Part shown: positions 35,035 through 44,590 of the stretch, piece by piece | Position numbering within the stretch: the first letter of the stretch is position 1 | How the letters are laid out: each line of letters starts with the position of its first letter | Source of the DNA: Candidatus Avelusimicrobium gallinaceum | GTDB lineage: Bacteria > Elusimicrobiota > Elusimicrobia > Elusimicrobiales > Elusimicrobiaceae | Length of the DNA stretch: 64,000 nt | Reading direction: 5' to 3' | NCBI GenBank assembly: GCA_944324965.1 | Contig: CALUYH010000001.1 | Coordinates: 129,086-193,085, forward strand | The notes under the pieces: generated by a model | What the model saw: the letters and a program-made list of their open reading frames with translations, nothing else | What the model was told of the DNA's origin: nothing | Database searches by the model: none | Position numbers and translations under genes: made by a program

Positions 35035-36453
35035 ATGGCTAGTAACTTGTTGGAAGAACGTATCCCCCCGCAAGCAATTGATGCGGAAATGGCCGTGTTG
35101 GGCTCCATGCTGTTGGAGGCGGACGCCGTTACGGAAGCGCTGGAAATTTTAAAGCCGGAACATTTTTATAAAGAAGCGCACCAAAAGATTTTTGCGGCCA
35201 TGAAAGCCTTGGCCGACCGCAACCAGGCGGTAGATATCATCACGCTGACGGAAGAACTCAAAAAAGAGCACCTGCTCACGCAGTTGGGGGGAGAACTGTA
35301 CTTAACCCAGCTGGTGGACAAAGTGTCCACCGCGGCGCACGTAAAGCACTATGCGGAAATCGTTTACAAAAAATTCGTCGTGCGCGATTTAATCCGCACG
35401 GCCACCAGCCTGGTGCAGCGCTGTTATAAGGAAGAAGACGACGACCCCCAGGTGCTGATTGACGACGCCGCCGACCAGATTTATAAACTGAGCCAAAAAC
35501 AAAAACTGACCGGGTTTGTATCGTCCAAAGATTTGGCCCCGGAAGTGATTGAAATTTTGGAAAAAGCCGTTCGCAACAAAAGCGCCATCCAGGGCGTGCC
35601 GACGGGGCTGGACGAATTTGACCGCAAAACCGGCGGGCTGCGCAAGTCCGACCTGATTATTTTGGGCGCGCGCCCCAGCCAGGGCAAAACCGCGCTGGCG
35701 CTGAACATTGCGCACCACGCGTGCGTGGATTGCAAAATCCCGGTGGCGTTTTTCTCGCTGGAAATGGGGCGGCATATTATTTTTGAACGTATGCTCGGCG
35801 CCGCCGCCATGGTGGAAATTTACAAACTGCGCACCGGCTATTACGAGCAGAGCAAATGGTCCGATTTAACGCGCGAACTGGGCCGCCTGGCCGCCGCGCC
35901 GATGTACATTGACGATACGTCCGGTATTTCCATTACGGAGCTGCGTATGCGCTCGCGGCGGTTGGCCTCGGAGCTTAAAAAACAGGGCAAAGAGCTGGGG
36001 CTTATCGTGATTGACTATTTGCAGCTCATCCGCGGCGGGGAACGCCGCACGGAAAGCCGCCAGCAGGAAGTGGCCGAAATTTCCCGTATGCTCAAAGACC
36101 TGGCCCGCACGCTTAACGTGCCGGTGCTGGCGCTTTCGCAGTTAAGCCGCAAGAACGAGGATAAATCCCGCACGGACAACAAACCCCAGCTTTCCGACTT
36201 GCGCGAATCCGGCTCTATTGAACAGGACGCCGACGTGGTGGCCCTGATTCACCGCGAGGCGTACTACAAACGCGATGACGAATCGCTCAAAAACAAAGCC
36301 ACGCTGATTATCGCCAAACAGCGCAACGGCCCGGTGGGGGATATTGATTTGGCCTTCTTCGGCGAGTATGCGTTGTTCACCAACCCGGCGCCGGAACATA
36401 TGGAAACCGCCCAGCCGGCCGGCGGCAATACCATGATGAATTTACCGGAGTAA
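35035..36453 (+). CDS. dnaB: Replicative DNA helicase
   Basis: A 472-residue hexameric helicase. The N-terminal DnaG-interacting domain (IPPQAIDAEMAVLGSMLL...) precedes the RecA-like motor with GARPSQGKTALAL (Walker A), FFSLEM, VIDYLQLIRG (Walker B), SQLSRKNE and the DLRESGSIEQDADVV motif. No intein. ATG 35035 follows AAGAGG; the frame is open to 34963, but the extra residues match nothing in the family. Confidence 0.97.
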   Translation: MASNLLEERIPPQAIDAEMAVLGSMLLEADAVTEALEILKPEHFYKEAHQKIFAAMKALADRNQAVDIITLTEELKKEHLLTQLGGELYLTQLVDKVSTAAHVKHYAEIVYKKFVVRDLIRTATSLVQRCYKEEDDDPQVLIDDAADQIYKLSQKQKLTGFVSSKDLAPEVIEILEKAVRNKSAIQGVPTGLDEFDRKTGGLRKSDLIILGARPSQGKTALALNIAHHACVDCKIPVAFFSLEMGRHIIFERMLGAAAMVEIYKLRTGYYEQSKWSDLTRELGRLAAAPMYIDDTSGISITELRMRSRRLASELKKQGKELGLIVIDYLQLIRGGERRTESRQQEVAEISRMLKDLARTLNVPVLALSQLSRKNEDKSRTDNKPQLSDLRESGSIEQDADVVALIHREAYYKRDDESLKNKATLIIAKQRNGPVGDIDLAFFGEYALFTNPAPEHMETAQPAGGNTMMNLPE

Positions 36454-36456
36454 CCT

Positions 36457-37563
36457 ATGTCCATGCCGATTTTACGACCTACCATTGCCGAAGTGGATTT
36501 AAAAAAGCTGGCCCGCAATATGCGCAAAGTGCACGAGCAGGCCGGCCCGGGCGTGAAGGTGCTGACCGTGCTGAAGGCCAACGCCTACGGCCACGGGGCG
36601 GAAAAGCTGGGGCTTTTTTTGCAGCAGCGCCGGTTGAGCGATTTTTTCGGTACCGCGTCGGTGGAAGAAGGGATGTCCCTGCGCCAGGCAGGGGTTACGC
36701 TGCCCATTTTGGTGTTGGGCAGTATCTACCCGTTTGAAGCGTTTGAATATGCCATCAACCACAACCTGGCCATCACCATCGCCAGCCTGGACGCGGCCAA
36801 AGCCGTGAGCGAAATTGCCGCCAAACTGGGCAAAAAAGCGCTCTGCCACGTCAAGCAGGACACGGGAATGGGCCGCATCGGCACCCGCCGCGGCGGCGTG
36901 TTTAACGTGATTGACTTTTTGGCCCACAGCCCGCACGTGGTGCTGGAAGGGCTGTACACCCATTTGTCCAGCGTGGAAACGGACCCCGCGTATACCGAGG
37001 AGCAAATCGGTTACTACCGCGACACGCTGACCAATGTTAAATTGCACGGCCTGCACATTCCGCTCTGCCACGTGGCGGCCTCGTCGGCCATTGTGGCCCG
37101 GCCGGACGCCCATTACGATATGGTGCGTACGGGGCACAGCGCCTTTGGGCTGGAAAAAGGCTTTGAACCGATTTTGTCGTTAAAAACCCGCGTGGTGTAC
37201 GTCAAGGACGTCCCCGCCGGAAGCAGCATCAGCTACAACCGCAGTTTTATTGCGCCCCGCGCGATGAAAGTGGCCACCTTGCCTTTGGGGTATGGGGACG
37301 GCTATTTGCGTGCGCTTTCCAACAAGGCGGATATTTTAATCCGCGGCAAGCGCTGCCGCGTGTTGGGCAACGTAACGATGGATATGCTGATGGTGGACAT
37401 CACCGAAGCGGGCCCCGTTGCCGTGGGGGACGAAGCCGTTGCCGTCGGCCGCCAGGGGGACGAAGAAGTAACCTATGCCGAACTGGCCCAAAAAGCCGGC
37501 ACGATTGATTACGAACTGTGCACGCTCTTAATGCCGCGCGTGCCGAGGATTTATAAAGAATAA
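36457..37563 (+). CDS. alr: Alanine racemase
   Basis: A 368-residue PLP enzyme that makes D-alanine for peptidoglycan. The PLP lysine lies in VLKANAYGHGAE. The barrel domain and the C-terminal beta domain, with SYNRSF and LGYGDGYLRAL, are complete, and the opposite-face tyrosine region is present. It starts three bases after dnaB; its stop overlaps mlaE as TAATG. Confidence 0.95.
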   Translation: MSMPILRPTIAEVDLKKLARNMRKVHEQAGPGVKVLTVLKANAYGHGAEKLGLFLQQRRLSDFFGTASVEEGMSLRQAGVTLPILVLGSIYPFEAFEYAINHNLAITIASLDAAKAVSEIAAKLGKKALCHVKQDTGMGRIGTRRGGVFNVIDFLAHSPHVVLEGLYTHLSSVETDPAYTEEQIGYYRDTLTNVKLHGLHIPLCHVAASSAIVARPDAHYDMVRTGHSAFGLEKGFEPILSLKTRVVYVKDVPAGSSISYNRSFIAPRAMKVATLPLGYGDGYLRALSNKADILIRGKRCRVLGNVTMDMLMVDITEAGPVAVGDEAVAVGRQGDEEVTYAELAQKAGTIDYELCTLLMPRVPRIYKE

Positions 37564-38339
37564 TGTTTACCGCCATCGGAAAATACATGACGCACCTGTT
37601 TGACCAAGTGGGCGGAGCCGCCGAAATGGTACGCTCCTGCTTCTTTTGGTTGATTCATTCGCGTTTTGAATTCCGCCAGGCGGTGGACCAAAGCGTGACC
37701 ATCGGGGTGGAATCCCTGGGCGTCACGGCGCTGACCAGCCTGTTTACGGGGATGGTGCTGGCCTTGCAGGCCGGCAATACGATTGGCAACATCTTCGGCG
37801 ATCCGATTTTCGTCGGCACGATTGTCACGTTTTCGCTCATCCGCGAATTGGGCCCGGTGCTGACCAGTGTGGTGGTATCCGGCCGGGCGGGCGCGGCCGT
37901 AACGGCGCAAATCGGTACCATGGCCGTGACCGAACAGATTGACGCGTTGTACACGCTGGGCACGAACCCGATTCGCTACCTGGTCATTCCGCGGATGTTC
38001 GGCTTTTTGCTCACGATGCCTATTTTGACGCTTTTTTCCAACCTGTTTGGCGTATTGGGCGGCTACCTGGTGGCCGTCTACGCGCTGGGCGTACCCGGGG
38101 AAGTGTACATCACGGACATCACTTCGTTTATGGGCGTGCGCGATTTTATGCACGGGTTTATCAAATCGTTCGTGTTTGCGTTTATGGTGGGCACGGTGTG
38201 CTGCTATAAAGGCATCAGCACCCGCGGCGGGGCCGAAGGGGTGGGCAAATCCACCACCGGCGCCGTGGTGACGACGATTGTGCTGATTTTGGTGCTGGAC
38301 TATTTCTTGACCGCCATTTTGACGGCGTTTGGAATTTAA
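37563..38339 (+). CDS. mlaE: MlaE-family ABC transporter permease
   Basis: A 258-residue inner-membrane permease with about five or six helices and the family segments FTGMVLALQ, RELGPVLTSVVVSGRAGAAVTAQIGTM and GISTRGGAEGVG. With the ATPase and MCE protein downstream it forms a lipid-transport complex between inner and outer membranes (Mla/Tgt type). Its start overlaps the alr stop. Confidence 0.93.
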   Translation: MFTAIGKYMTHLFDQVGGAAEMVRSCFFWLIHSRFEFRQAVDQSVTIGVESLGVTALTSLFTGMVLALQAGNTIGNIFGDPIFVGTIVTFSLIRELGPVLTSVVVSGRAGAAVTAQIGTMAVTEQIDALYTLGTNPIRYLVIPRMFGFLLTMPILTLFSNLFGVLGGYLVAVYALGVPGEVYITDITSFMGVRDFMHGFIKSFVFAFMVGTVCCYKGISTRGGAEGVGKSTTGAVVTTIVLILVLDYFLTAILTAFGI

Positions 38340-38340
38340 T

Positions 38341-39105
38341 ATGATTGAAATCATCGGCTTAAAAAAGAGCTTTGGAACCAAAGAAGTGCTCAAAGGGGTG
38401 GATTTAAAAATTGAAGAAGGCAAAACCACCTGCATTTTGGGCGGTTCCGGTTCGGGCAAAAGCACGCTGATTAAATGCTTAATCGGGCTGGAAGCGGCCA
38501 CGGGCGGCAAAATTATGGTGGGGGGAAAAGACATCACCCAAATCCACAGCGAAATTAAACTTGCCGCGCTGCGCCGCCGGTTCGGGTATCTGTTCCAGGA
38601 AGGAGCGCTGTTTGACTCTATGAGCGTAGGGGAAAACGTTACCTTTGGTTTAAAATACCTGACGGACACGCCCGAAAAAGACTACCCCGCCGTGATTAAG
38701 GAAAAACTGGCGCTGGTCGGCTTGCAGGAGGATGTGGCCAAGCTCAACCCCAGCGAACTTTCGGGCGGGATGAAAAAACGCGTGGCGCTGGCGCGCGTGC
38801 TGGCGGTGGGCCCGCAAGTGATTTTATACGACGAACCCACCACCGGGCTGGACCCGATTATGTCCGACATCATCAGCGATTTGATTATGGATTTAAAGGC
38901 CAAACTGGGGGTAACGTCCGTCGTCATCACGCACGATATGCGTTCGGCCTTTAAAATTGCGGACTATATTGCATTTTTGTATGAAGGACATATTTTGATG
39001 TACGGCACGCCGGACGAATTCTGCCGGACGGATAACCCGTACGTAAAACAATTTGTGCAAGGCAGCAGTCACGGGCCGATACAAATGAAATTGATGAAGG
39101 ACTGA
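38341..39105 (+). CDS. mlaF: MlaF-family ABC transporter ATPase
   Basis: A 254-residue ATPase. Walker A is GGSGSGKSTL, the signature LSGGMKKRVALAR, Walker B VILYDEPTTGLDP, and the H-loop VITHDM. ATG 38341 follows the mlaE stop by one base; a TTG at 38329 within mlaE is less likely. The order E-F-D matches other Mla loci; MlaB and MlaC are not present here. Confidence 0.94.
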   Translation: MIEIIGLKKSFGTKEVLKGVDLKIEEGKTTCILGGSGSGKSTLIKCLIGLEAATGGKIMVGGKDITQIHSEIKLAALRRRFGYLFQEGALFDSMSVGENVTFGLKYLTDTPEKDYPAVIKEKLALVGLQEDVAKLNPSELSGGMKKRVALARVLAVGPQVILYDEPTTGLDPIMSDIISDLIMDLKAKLGVTSVVITHDMRSAFKIADYIAFLYEGHILMYGTPDEFCRTDNPYVKQFVQGSSHGPIQMKLMKD

Positions 39106-39160
39106 CGTCCGGGCCGCACGCGGCTGCGCACGTGAATTTATTTTACACAAGGGACAATCT

Positions 39161-40432
39161 ATGAAACCAGAAACCAAATTGGGCATTTTTACCGTATTGG
39201 GGATTATCGTGTTTGGCTTTTCGCTCTATTTTCTAGGCGGCCTTTCCGTCACACGCTCGTATCCCGTAAACGTAACGTTTTCGGACGTTTCCGGCCTGCC
39301 GGTCAAAGCACCGGTTAAATTATCGGGCGTGGAAGTGGGGCGCGTCAAACAAATTAAAATTGAAAACGGTCAAGTGGTCGTGGTAACGGACATTAACGAA
39401 GACATCCAAATCTACCGCAACGCACGCTTTAGCGTGGCAATGACGGGGATTATCGGCTCCAAATACTTAAAAGTGGAACAGGGCACCCCGGACGCCGGCG
39501 TGCTGCAAGCGGGCGATTATGTGCGCGGCGCCGATGAAATGCCGATGGACGCGATGATTGCCCAAACGATGAGCAGCATTAAAGAATTTGTGGACAGCGT
39601 AAACGCCCAAGGCCAATTTGGCGAACAGCTCAACCGCACGATGGACGAAGTGCACCAACTGTCGGCCAATTTAAACCAGCTGGTGGCGCAGATGCGGCCG
39701 TATTTGTCCCGCTCGGCCCGGAACTTGGATGAAGTGCTGGCCAAGGCCGATTCCTTAATGGACAGCCTGGAAAAGAGCGAAGGCGTAATCGGCAGTTTGA
39801 TTAACGACCCGCAAATGAAGGCGGACGTAAAGTCCAGTATGAAGGATTTGAAAGAAACGATGGGCGAAGTGAAAACCTTTGTGGGCAAGATGAGCCGCTT
39901 CCGCGTGTATTGGGATTACGACTTCTTCTATATGCCCGAGCCCGCGTTAGCCACGAGCGACCTGGCGCTGGAAATTTATCCTTCCAGCGGCTACACCTTC
40001 TACCGCGCCGGTATTGCCAACATCGGCAACGAGGACGACGCACTGGACTCGCAGGACTATCTGGAAAAGAACCAGTTTGACGTCCGCTTCGGCCTGTACA
40101 ACAAGTGGGCCACCGTATCTGCGGGGTTAATCCGCGGCGCGGGCGGCGTGGCGCTGGAACTCAAGCCGTTCTACGACAAAGATTTTTGGGACCGCTTTAC
40201 CTTTACGGGTGAATTTTCCGATTGGGGTCGCGACCGCGTGATTAACGGGCGGCTGTTTAACAAGCCGAACTTGACCTACGGGGTGGACTTCCGCTTTAAC
40301 CGCTACTTCTCCGTGGGCGCCTGGGCGCGCGACGCGCTGGAAACCAACAATTTCGCCATCAAAGCCAATGTGTCGTTTAACGACCAGGACATTTCCTCCT
40401 TCTTCGGCTTGGCCGCCATGGCGGGTTCTTGA
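39161..40432 (+). CDS. mlaD: MCE (MlaD-like) protein with beta-rich C-terminal domain
   Basis: A 423-residue protein. A signal anchor lies at about 7-28 and a single MCE domain at about 33-115 (SGLPVKAPVKLSGVEVGRV, GIIGSKYLKVEQG). A helical coiled stretch follows at about 130-245. The last 175 residues (about 247-423) are rich in alternating aromatic and polar residues and look like a run of amphipathic strands (YWDYDFFYMPEP, VDFRFNRYFSVGAWAR). E. coli MlaD is only 183 residues. The extension could reach or enter the outer membrane; this is inference. Confidence 0.85.
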   Translation: MKPETKLGIFTVLGIIVFGFSLYFLGGLSVTRSYPVNVTFSDVSGLPVKAPVKLSGVEVGRVKQIKIENGQVVVVTDINEDIQIYRNARFSVAMTGIIGSKYLKVEQGTPDAGVLQAGDYVRGADEMPMDAMIAQTMSSIKEFVDSVNAQGQFGEQLNRTMDEVHQLSANLNQLVAQMRPYLSRSARNLDEVLAKADSLMDSLEKSEGVIGSLINDPQMKADVKSSMKDLKETMGEVKTFVGKMSRFRVYWDYDFFYMPEPALATSDLALEIYPSSGYTFYRAGIANIGNEDDALDSQDYLEKNQFDVRFGLYNKWATVSAGLIRGAGGVALELKPFYDKDFWDRFTFTGEFSDWGRDRVINGRLFNKPNLTYGVDFRFNRYFSVGAWARDALETNNFAIKANVSFNDQDISSFFGLAAMAGS

Positions 40433-40440
40433 GGTATGAA

Positions 40441-41808
40441 ATGAAGTTTAAAACGGTTTTCGTCTGTCAAAAGTGCGGATACGAATCCCCCAAGTGGGCG
40501 GGCAAATGCCCGGAATGCGGGGAATGGAATTCGCTGGTGGAAGAAGTCAAACAACAGGAGAGCAAAAAAGCTCCTGCGCGCACGCGCAGCTTTACGGACT
40601 TTTCTTCCGACATTGTAAAACTTTCCGACAGCAAAGCCGTGCAGGAACCGCGTATCCAAACCCACATCAGCGAGTTTGACCGCCTGCTGGGCGGCGGGTT
40701 GGTAAAGGGCCAGCTGACGCTTTTGGCCGGCGCACCGGGCATCGGCAAGTCTACGCTCATGCTGCAGGTGGCGGCCGAACTTTCCAAAACGCTCAAAGTG
40801 CTCTATATCTCCGGCGAAGAAAGCATCGGCCAGATTTCCGGCCGCGCAAGCCGCCTAAACGTAAAAGGGGACAACATCTTTTTACATTGTGAAACGGATA
40901 TCCAAAAAATTGTGGAATCCGTCCAGCAGGTGAACCCCGATGTTTTAATTTTAGATTCTATCCAAACCGTCTACCACCCGGAATTTACGTCTTCCGCCGG
41001 TACGGTGGCCCAGGTGCGCGAATGCACCAGCGAGTTGGTGCGTCTGTGCAAACCCAAAGGCATTATTACGTTTGTACTGGGACACGTTACCAAAGACGGC
41101 GAACTGGCCGGCCCCAAAATTTTGGAGCACATGGTGGATTGCGTGCTCTATTTTGACACGGAAAAAGACAACGTGCTGCGGTTGCTCCGCCCGCACAAAA
41201 ACCGTTTTGGCTCCACGGGGGAAATCGGCCTTTTTAAAATGACCGGCCACGGGCTGGAATCGGTGGACAACGCCAGCGAATACTTTGCCCAAACCTCGCG
41301 CGACCGCGCTTTAAAGGGCCGCGCCTATTCCATCGCGGCCGAAGGTTCCCGCCCGCTGCTTACCGAAGTGCAGGCCCTGGTGTCGCCCACGCGCTATCCG
41401 TTCCCGCGCCGCGTGGCGACGGGGGTGGATTTGAACCGTTGTTTAATGCTGTTTGCCGCGCTGGAAAAGCACATTGGCCTGTCGCTGGACAACAAAGACA
41501 TTTTCGTCAGCTTAACGGGCGGTGTAAAACTCAAGGACCCGGCGCTGGATTTGGCCGTCTGTGCGGCGGTGATCAGCTCGTGCAAGGATATCCCGCTGGC
41601 GCCGGACAGCGTGTTTATGGCCGAGGTGGGCATTTTGGGACAGATTGCCAAAGTGCCGCTGATTGACCGCCGGCTGGAAGAAGCCCAGCGTTTGGGCTTT
41701 AAAAAAGCCTTTTCGGCCCCCGTCACCCGGGACGAAAAACAAAAACTCAAAGCGCTTTCCCTCTGTGAACTGCCCGATTTGAACGCCCTGGCCTTAAAGC
41801 TGCGTTAA
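40441..41808 (+). CDS. radA: DNA repair protein RadA (Sms)
   Basis: A 455-residue branch-migration helicase. It has an N-terminal zinc finger CQKCGYESPKWAGKCPECG, a RecA-like core with GAPGIGKSTLML and the KNRFG motif, and a C-terminal Lon-like domain. ATG 40441 has GAGG upstream within the mlaD stop region. The order radA-yacL-ispD-ispF-cysS is also seen in Bacillus, where disA sits after radA; disA is missing here. Confidence 0.95.
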   Translation: MKFKTVFVCQKCGYESPKWAGKCPECGEWNSLVEEVKQQESKKAPARTRSFTDFSSDIVKLSDSKAVQEPRIQTHISEFDRLLGGGLVKGQLTLLAGAPGIGKSTLMLQVAAELSKTLKVLYISGEESIGQISGRASRLNVKGDNIFLHCETDIQKIVESVQQVNPDVLILDSIQTVYHPEFTSSAGTVAQVRECTSELVRLCKPKGIITFVLGHVTKDGELAGPKILEHMVDCVLYFDTEKDNVLRLLRPHKNRFGSTGEIGLFKMTGHGLESVDNASEYFAQTSRDRALKGRAYSIAAEGSRPLLTEVQALVSPTRYPFPRRVATGVDLNRCLMLFAALEKHIGLSLDNKDIFVSLTGGVKLKDPALDLAVCAAVISSCKDIPLAPDSVFMAEVGILGQIAKVPLIDRRLEEAQRLGFKKAFSAPVTRDEKQKLKALSLCELPDLNALALKLR

Positions 41809-41923
41809 GGGGGCTTTCCGTTCGTCGGGGCTTTCGCCTAATAAATCCTGCAAAATACGTCCGCAAAGTGCTAAAATATAGCTAGTATTATTTGGGGATT
41901 TTTCCCCGCATTTTGGAGGGCAT

Positions 41924-42871
41924 ATGCCTATTTGGATTTTTCGTATTTCTACGTTGGTGGCGTTTCCTTTCCTTACCTACAATTTCATTGACAAAGAATG
42001 GAGCAGTTTGCTGGCGGGCCTGTTGTGCGGCGCGCTGGTAGTGGGCGGGGAAGTGCTGTTTAAACGCCTCCGGCTGATTAAAATTATGATTGGTTGCTCC
42101 GGCTTTTTGCTGGGGTACATGCTGTATGTGTTTTTTGACTACGGTATGATGAACTTTGCCAATGCGGACGCGATGGGCTTTTGGAATGTGTACAGCTTTA
42201 AAATTGAAATCGGACTCATTGTGTTTGGCGTATTGGCCAGCCTGATTAAATCGCGCGATTTGGAAGGCCTGTCCTACAAAGGGCACCACTTGAAAGTGGC
42301 CGATGTAACGGCGCTGATGGACGGACGCATTGTGGATTTGTGCGAAATCAACTTCCTCTCCGGCGTGATTGTACTGCCGGTGTTTGTGTTGGACGCGCTG
42401 AACAAGATGGCCGCCTCCAAGGATCCGCTGGAACGCGCCAAAGGCCGCCGCGGGCTGGACGTGGCTTCCCGCCTGCAGGAGCTGGACGAAATCGCCGTGC
42501 GCGTTACGTCCAAAACGCCCAAAGCGGAAACGATGGAAGAACGCGTCGTAAAATTGGCCGAAAGTTTGGACGCCGAAGTGGTGACGCTGGATTTTAACAT
42601 TAACAAAATTGCGGCGCTGCATAACGTAATCACCCTCAACATCGCCGATTTGGCCACCGCCTTAAAGCCGGTGGTGTTGCCGGGGGAAAGTATGTCCCTG
42701 TTTATTATGAAAGACGGCAAAGAAAAAGAACAGGGCATCGGCTACCTGGACGACGGCACCATGGTGGTGGTGGAAGAAGGCCGCAAGTATATCGGCAAAC
42801 GGACGGAAGTGTCGGTCTATTCCATTTTGCAAACGTCGTCGGGCAGAATGATTTTTGCCAAAGTTAAATAA
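41924..42871 (+). CDS. Membrane-anchored PIN-TRAM protein (YacL-like)
   Basis: A 315-residue protein. Three or four N-terminal membrane helices (about 1-105) precede a PIN domain with catalytic acids in VTALMDGRIVDL and TLDFNINKIAALH (about 125-240) and a C-terminal TRAM domain (about 250-315). PIN domains are RNases, and TRAM binds RNA, so a membrane-tethered nuclease is likely, but its RNA target is unknown. ATG 41924 has GGAGGG upstream. The 115-base gap after radA contains TAAAAT-like sequences and may hold an internal promoter. Confidence 0.88.
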   Translation: MPIWIFRISTLVAFPFLTYNFIDKEWSSLLAGLLCGALVVGGEVLFKRLRLIKIMIGCSGFLLGYMLYVFFDYGMMNFANADAMGFWNVYSFKIEIGLIVFGVLASLIKSRDLEGLSYKGHHLKVADVTALMDGRIVDLCEINFLSGVIVLPVFVLDALNKMAASKDPLERAKGRRGLDVASRLQELDEIAVRVTSKTPKAETMEERVVKLAESLDAEVVTLDFNINKIAALHNVITLNIADLATALKPVVLPGESMSLFIMKDGKEKEQGIGYLDDGTMVVVEEGRKYIGKRTEVSVYSILQTSSGRMIFAKVK

Positions 42872-42875
42872 GCGT

Positions 42876-44027
42876 ATGACTAACAAGACGGGTTTTTCGT
42901 CAGCGGTGATTGTAGCGGGAGGAAGCGGCAAACGTATGGGCCGCCCCAAACAGATGTTGCCGCTTGGCGGAAAGCCCGTTTTGGCCCGTACGGTGGAAGC
43001 ATTCCAAAAAGCCGGCGTGCCGGAAATCATCGTAGTAACGCCGCCCGAAAACCGCCCGGAACTCAATCGCCATTTTTCGGGTTTAATTTATGCGGACCCC
43101 GGTTCCACACGGCTGGAATCGGTACAGAACGGATTTTTAAAAGTATCGCCGCAGGCCCAAACGGTAGCTGTGCACGACGGGGCCCGGCCGCTGGTAAACC
43201 CCGCGGCCATTGCGGCCTGCCTGCAGGAAGCCGCGCAATATGGGGCGGCGGTGCTGGCCGTACCCGTGAAAGACACGGTAAAAGTGTGCCATAACCAAAC
43301 GGTGGAAAAAACGCTGGACCGTTCGGCCCTGTGGGCGGCACAAACGCCGCAGTGCTACCGAAGGGAAATTTTGGCCGAAGCGTTGGAAAAATTCGGTGCG
43401 GAAAAAGACGCGACGGACGAATCGCAACTGGTGGAAAAACTGGGCGTGCGCGTGCGGGTGGTTCCGTCCGACTATAAAAACAACAAAATCACCACCCCGG
43501 AAGATTTGATATTTGCGGAGGCGCTCGTGAACGAAAACGTAATTTACCGCACGGGTTTCGGGTTTGATTTGCACCGGCTGGAGCCGGGGCGCAAGCTGTT
43601 TGTGGGAGGAATAGAAATCCCGCATACGAAAGGATTTTTGGGCCACAGTGACGGCGACCTGGTGCTGCACGCTTTGTGCGATGCTGTTTTGGGCGCGCTG
43701 TGCGCGGGGGAAATCGGCATTTTGTTCCCGCCGACGGATGAGTCCATCAAGGGCATTTCCAGCGTAACAATTGCCAAAAAAGTGCTGGAAATCGTCCGCG
43801 CGCACCACGCGGAAATTGACCATATGGACGCCACCATCATTACCGAAGAACCCAAAATGAAACCGCATTACGAGGCGGTGCGCCAGTCGCTTTCCCGGGT
43901 GTTTGAAATTCCGGTGGAACGTATCAGTTTTAAATCAAAAAGCCACGAGCACGTGGGCGAAATCGGCCGCGGAGAAGCGGCCATGTGCCAGGCCGTGGCC
44001 ACATTAAAAATAAGGAGCAGTCTATGA
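42876..44027 (+). CDS. ispDF: Bifunctional IspD/IspF of the MEP isoprenoid pathway
   Basis: A 383-residue fusion. Residues 1-225 are IspD (MEP cytidylyltransferase): GGSGKRMGRPKQMLPL, VHDGARPLV, TPQCYRREI. Residues 228-383 are IspF (MEcPP synthase): GFGFDLHRL, GHSDGDLVLHALCDAVLGA, and KSKSHEHVGEIGRGEA. In the fused enzyme IspD and IspF catalyse non-consecutive steps. ATG 42876 lies four bases after the yacL stop. The stop overlaps the next ATG. Confidence 0.95.
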   Translation: MTNKTGFSSAVIVAGGSGKRMGRPKQMLPLGGKPVLARTVEAFQKAGVPEIIVVTPPENRPELNRHFSGLIYADPGSTRLESVQNGFLKVSPQAQTVAVHDGARPLVNPAAIAACLQEAAQYGAAVLAVPVKDTVKVCHNQTVEKTLDRSALWAAQTPQCYRREILAEALEKFGAEKDATDESQLVEKLGVRVRVVPSDYKNNKITTPEDLIFAEALVNENVIYRTGFGFDLHRLEPGRKLFVGGIEIPHTKGFLGHSDGDLVLHALCDAVLGALCAGEIGILFPPTDESIKGISSVTIAKKVLEIVRAHHAEIDHMDATIITEEPKMKPHYEAVRQSLSRVFEIPVERISFKSKSHEHVGEIGRGEAAMCQAVATLKIRSSL

Positions 44028-44590
44028 AGATTCGGATGTTTACCATTTTATTGTTGGCGGGGTTGGTGTGTGCGTGTAGCACGACGGATTACCGCTCGCG
44101 CAAAAAAGTGACCCAAGGCATTGATTATTCCCGCTATCCCGGCAACGAAATTTATTACGAATTTACGTCCGATATTCCGATGGAACCTTCGGTCTTGGGG
44201 GAAGTGACGCCGACGACCGAAGAACCGCTGGATGAAAATGCCGATTTTACGTCCGAAAATATCGCCAGCACCTACGGCAACTACGGCGACGTGGTGGTGA
44301 ACGTGGCGGCGCATAAATTTAAACTGGGTTCCTCGGCCACCCGCAGCGAAATGGCCGTGTTCCAAAAAGCGTTGGACAAAGCCTACGCCGTGGCCCTTCG
44401 CAAGTATCGCCCGGTCGGGTTTACCTACGCCATGAGCAGTGTGGGCGCGGTCAATCCGCTTTCGGATATTGAAGTGCGCTGCATGCTCAGCGAGCAATCC
44501 GCCAACGACGTGGGCCAAGCGACCTGCAAGTTGTTTTTTAACACGATTTCTTCCACCTATGTGGAACTGATGCAAGAGGCTAAAAAATGA
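44024..44590 (+). CDS. Lipoprotein of unknown function
   Basis: A 188-residue protein with a lipoprotein signal ending in the lipobox-like LVCAC, so Cys18 is the likely lipidated residue. The mature part has an acidic linker (EVTPTTEEPLDENADFTSEN) and a compact domain with conserved-looking Tyr and Gly, plus a cysteine pair. No family recognised. It overlaps ispDF by four bases and cysS by four bases, so it is translationally coupled to both, although envelope location and tRNA charging seem unrelated. Confidence 0.75.
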   Translation: MKIRMFTILLLAGLVCACSTTDYRSRKKVTQGIDYSRYPGNEIYYEFTSDIPMEPSVLGEVTPTTEEPLDENADFTSENIASTYGNYGDVVVNVAAHKFKLGSSATRSEMAVFQKALDKAYAVALRKYRPVGFTYAMSSVGAVNPLSDIEVRCMLSEQSANDVGQATCKLFFNTISSTYVELMQEAKK

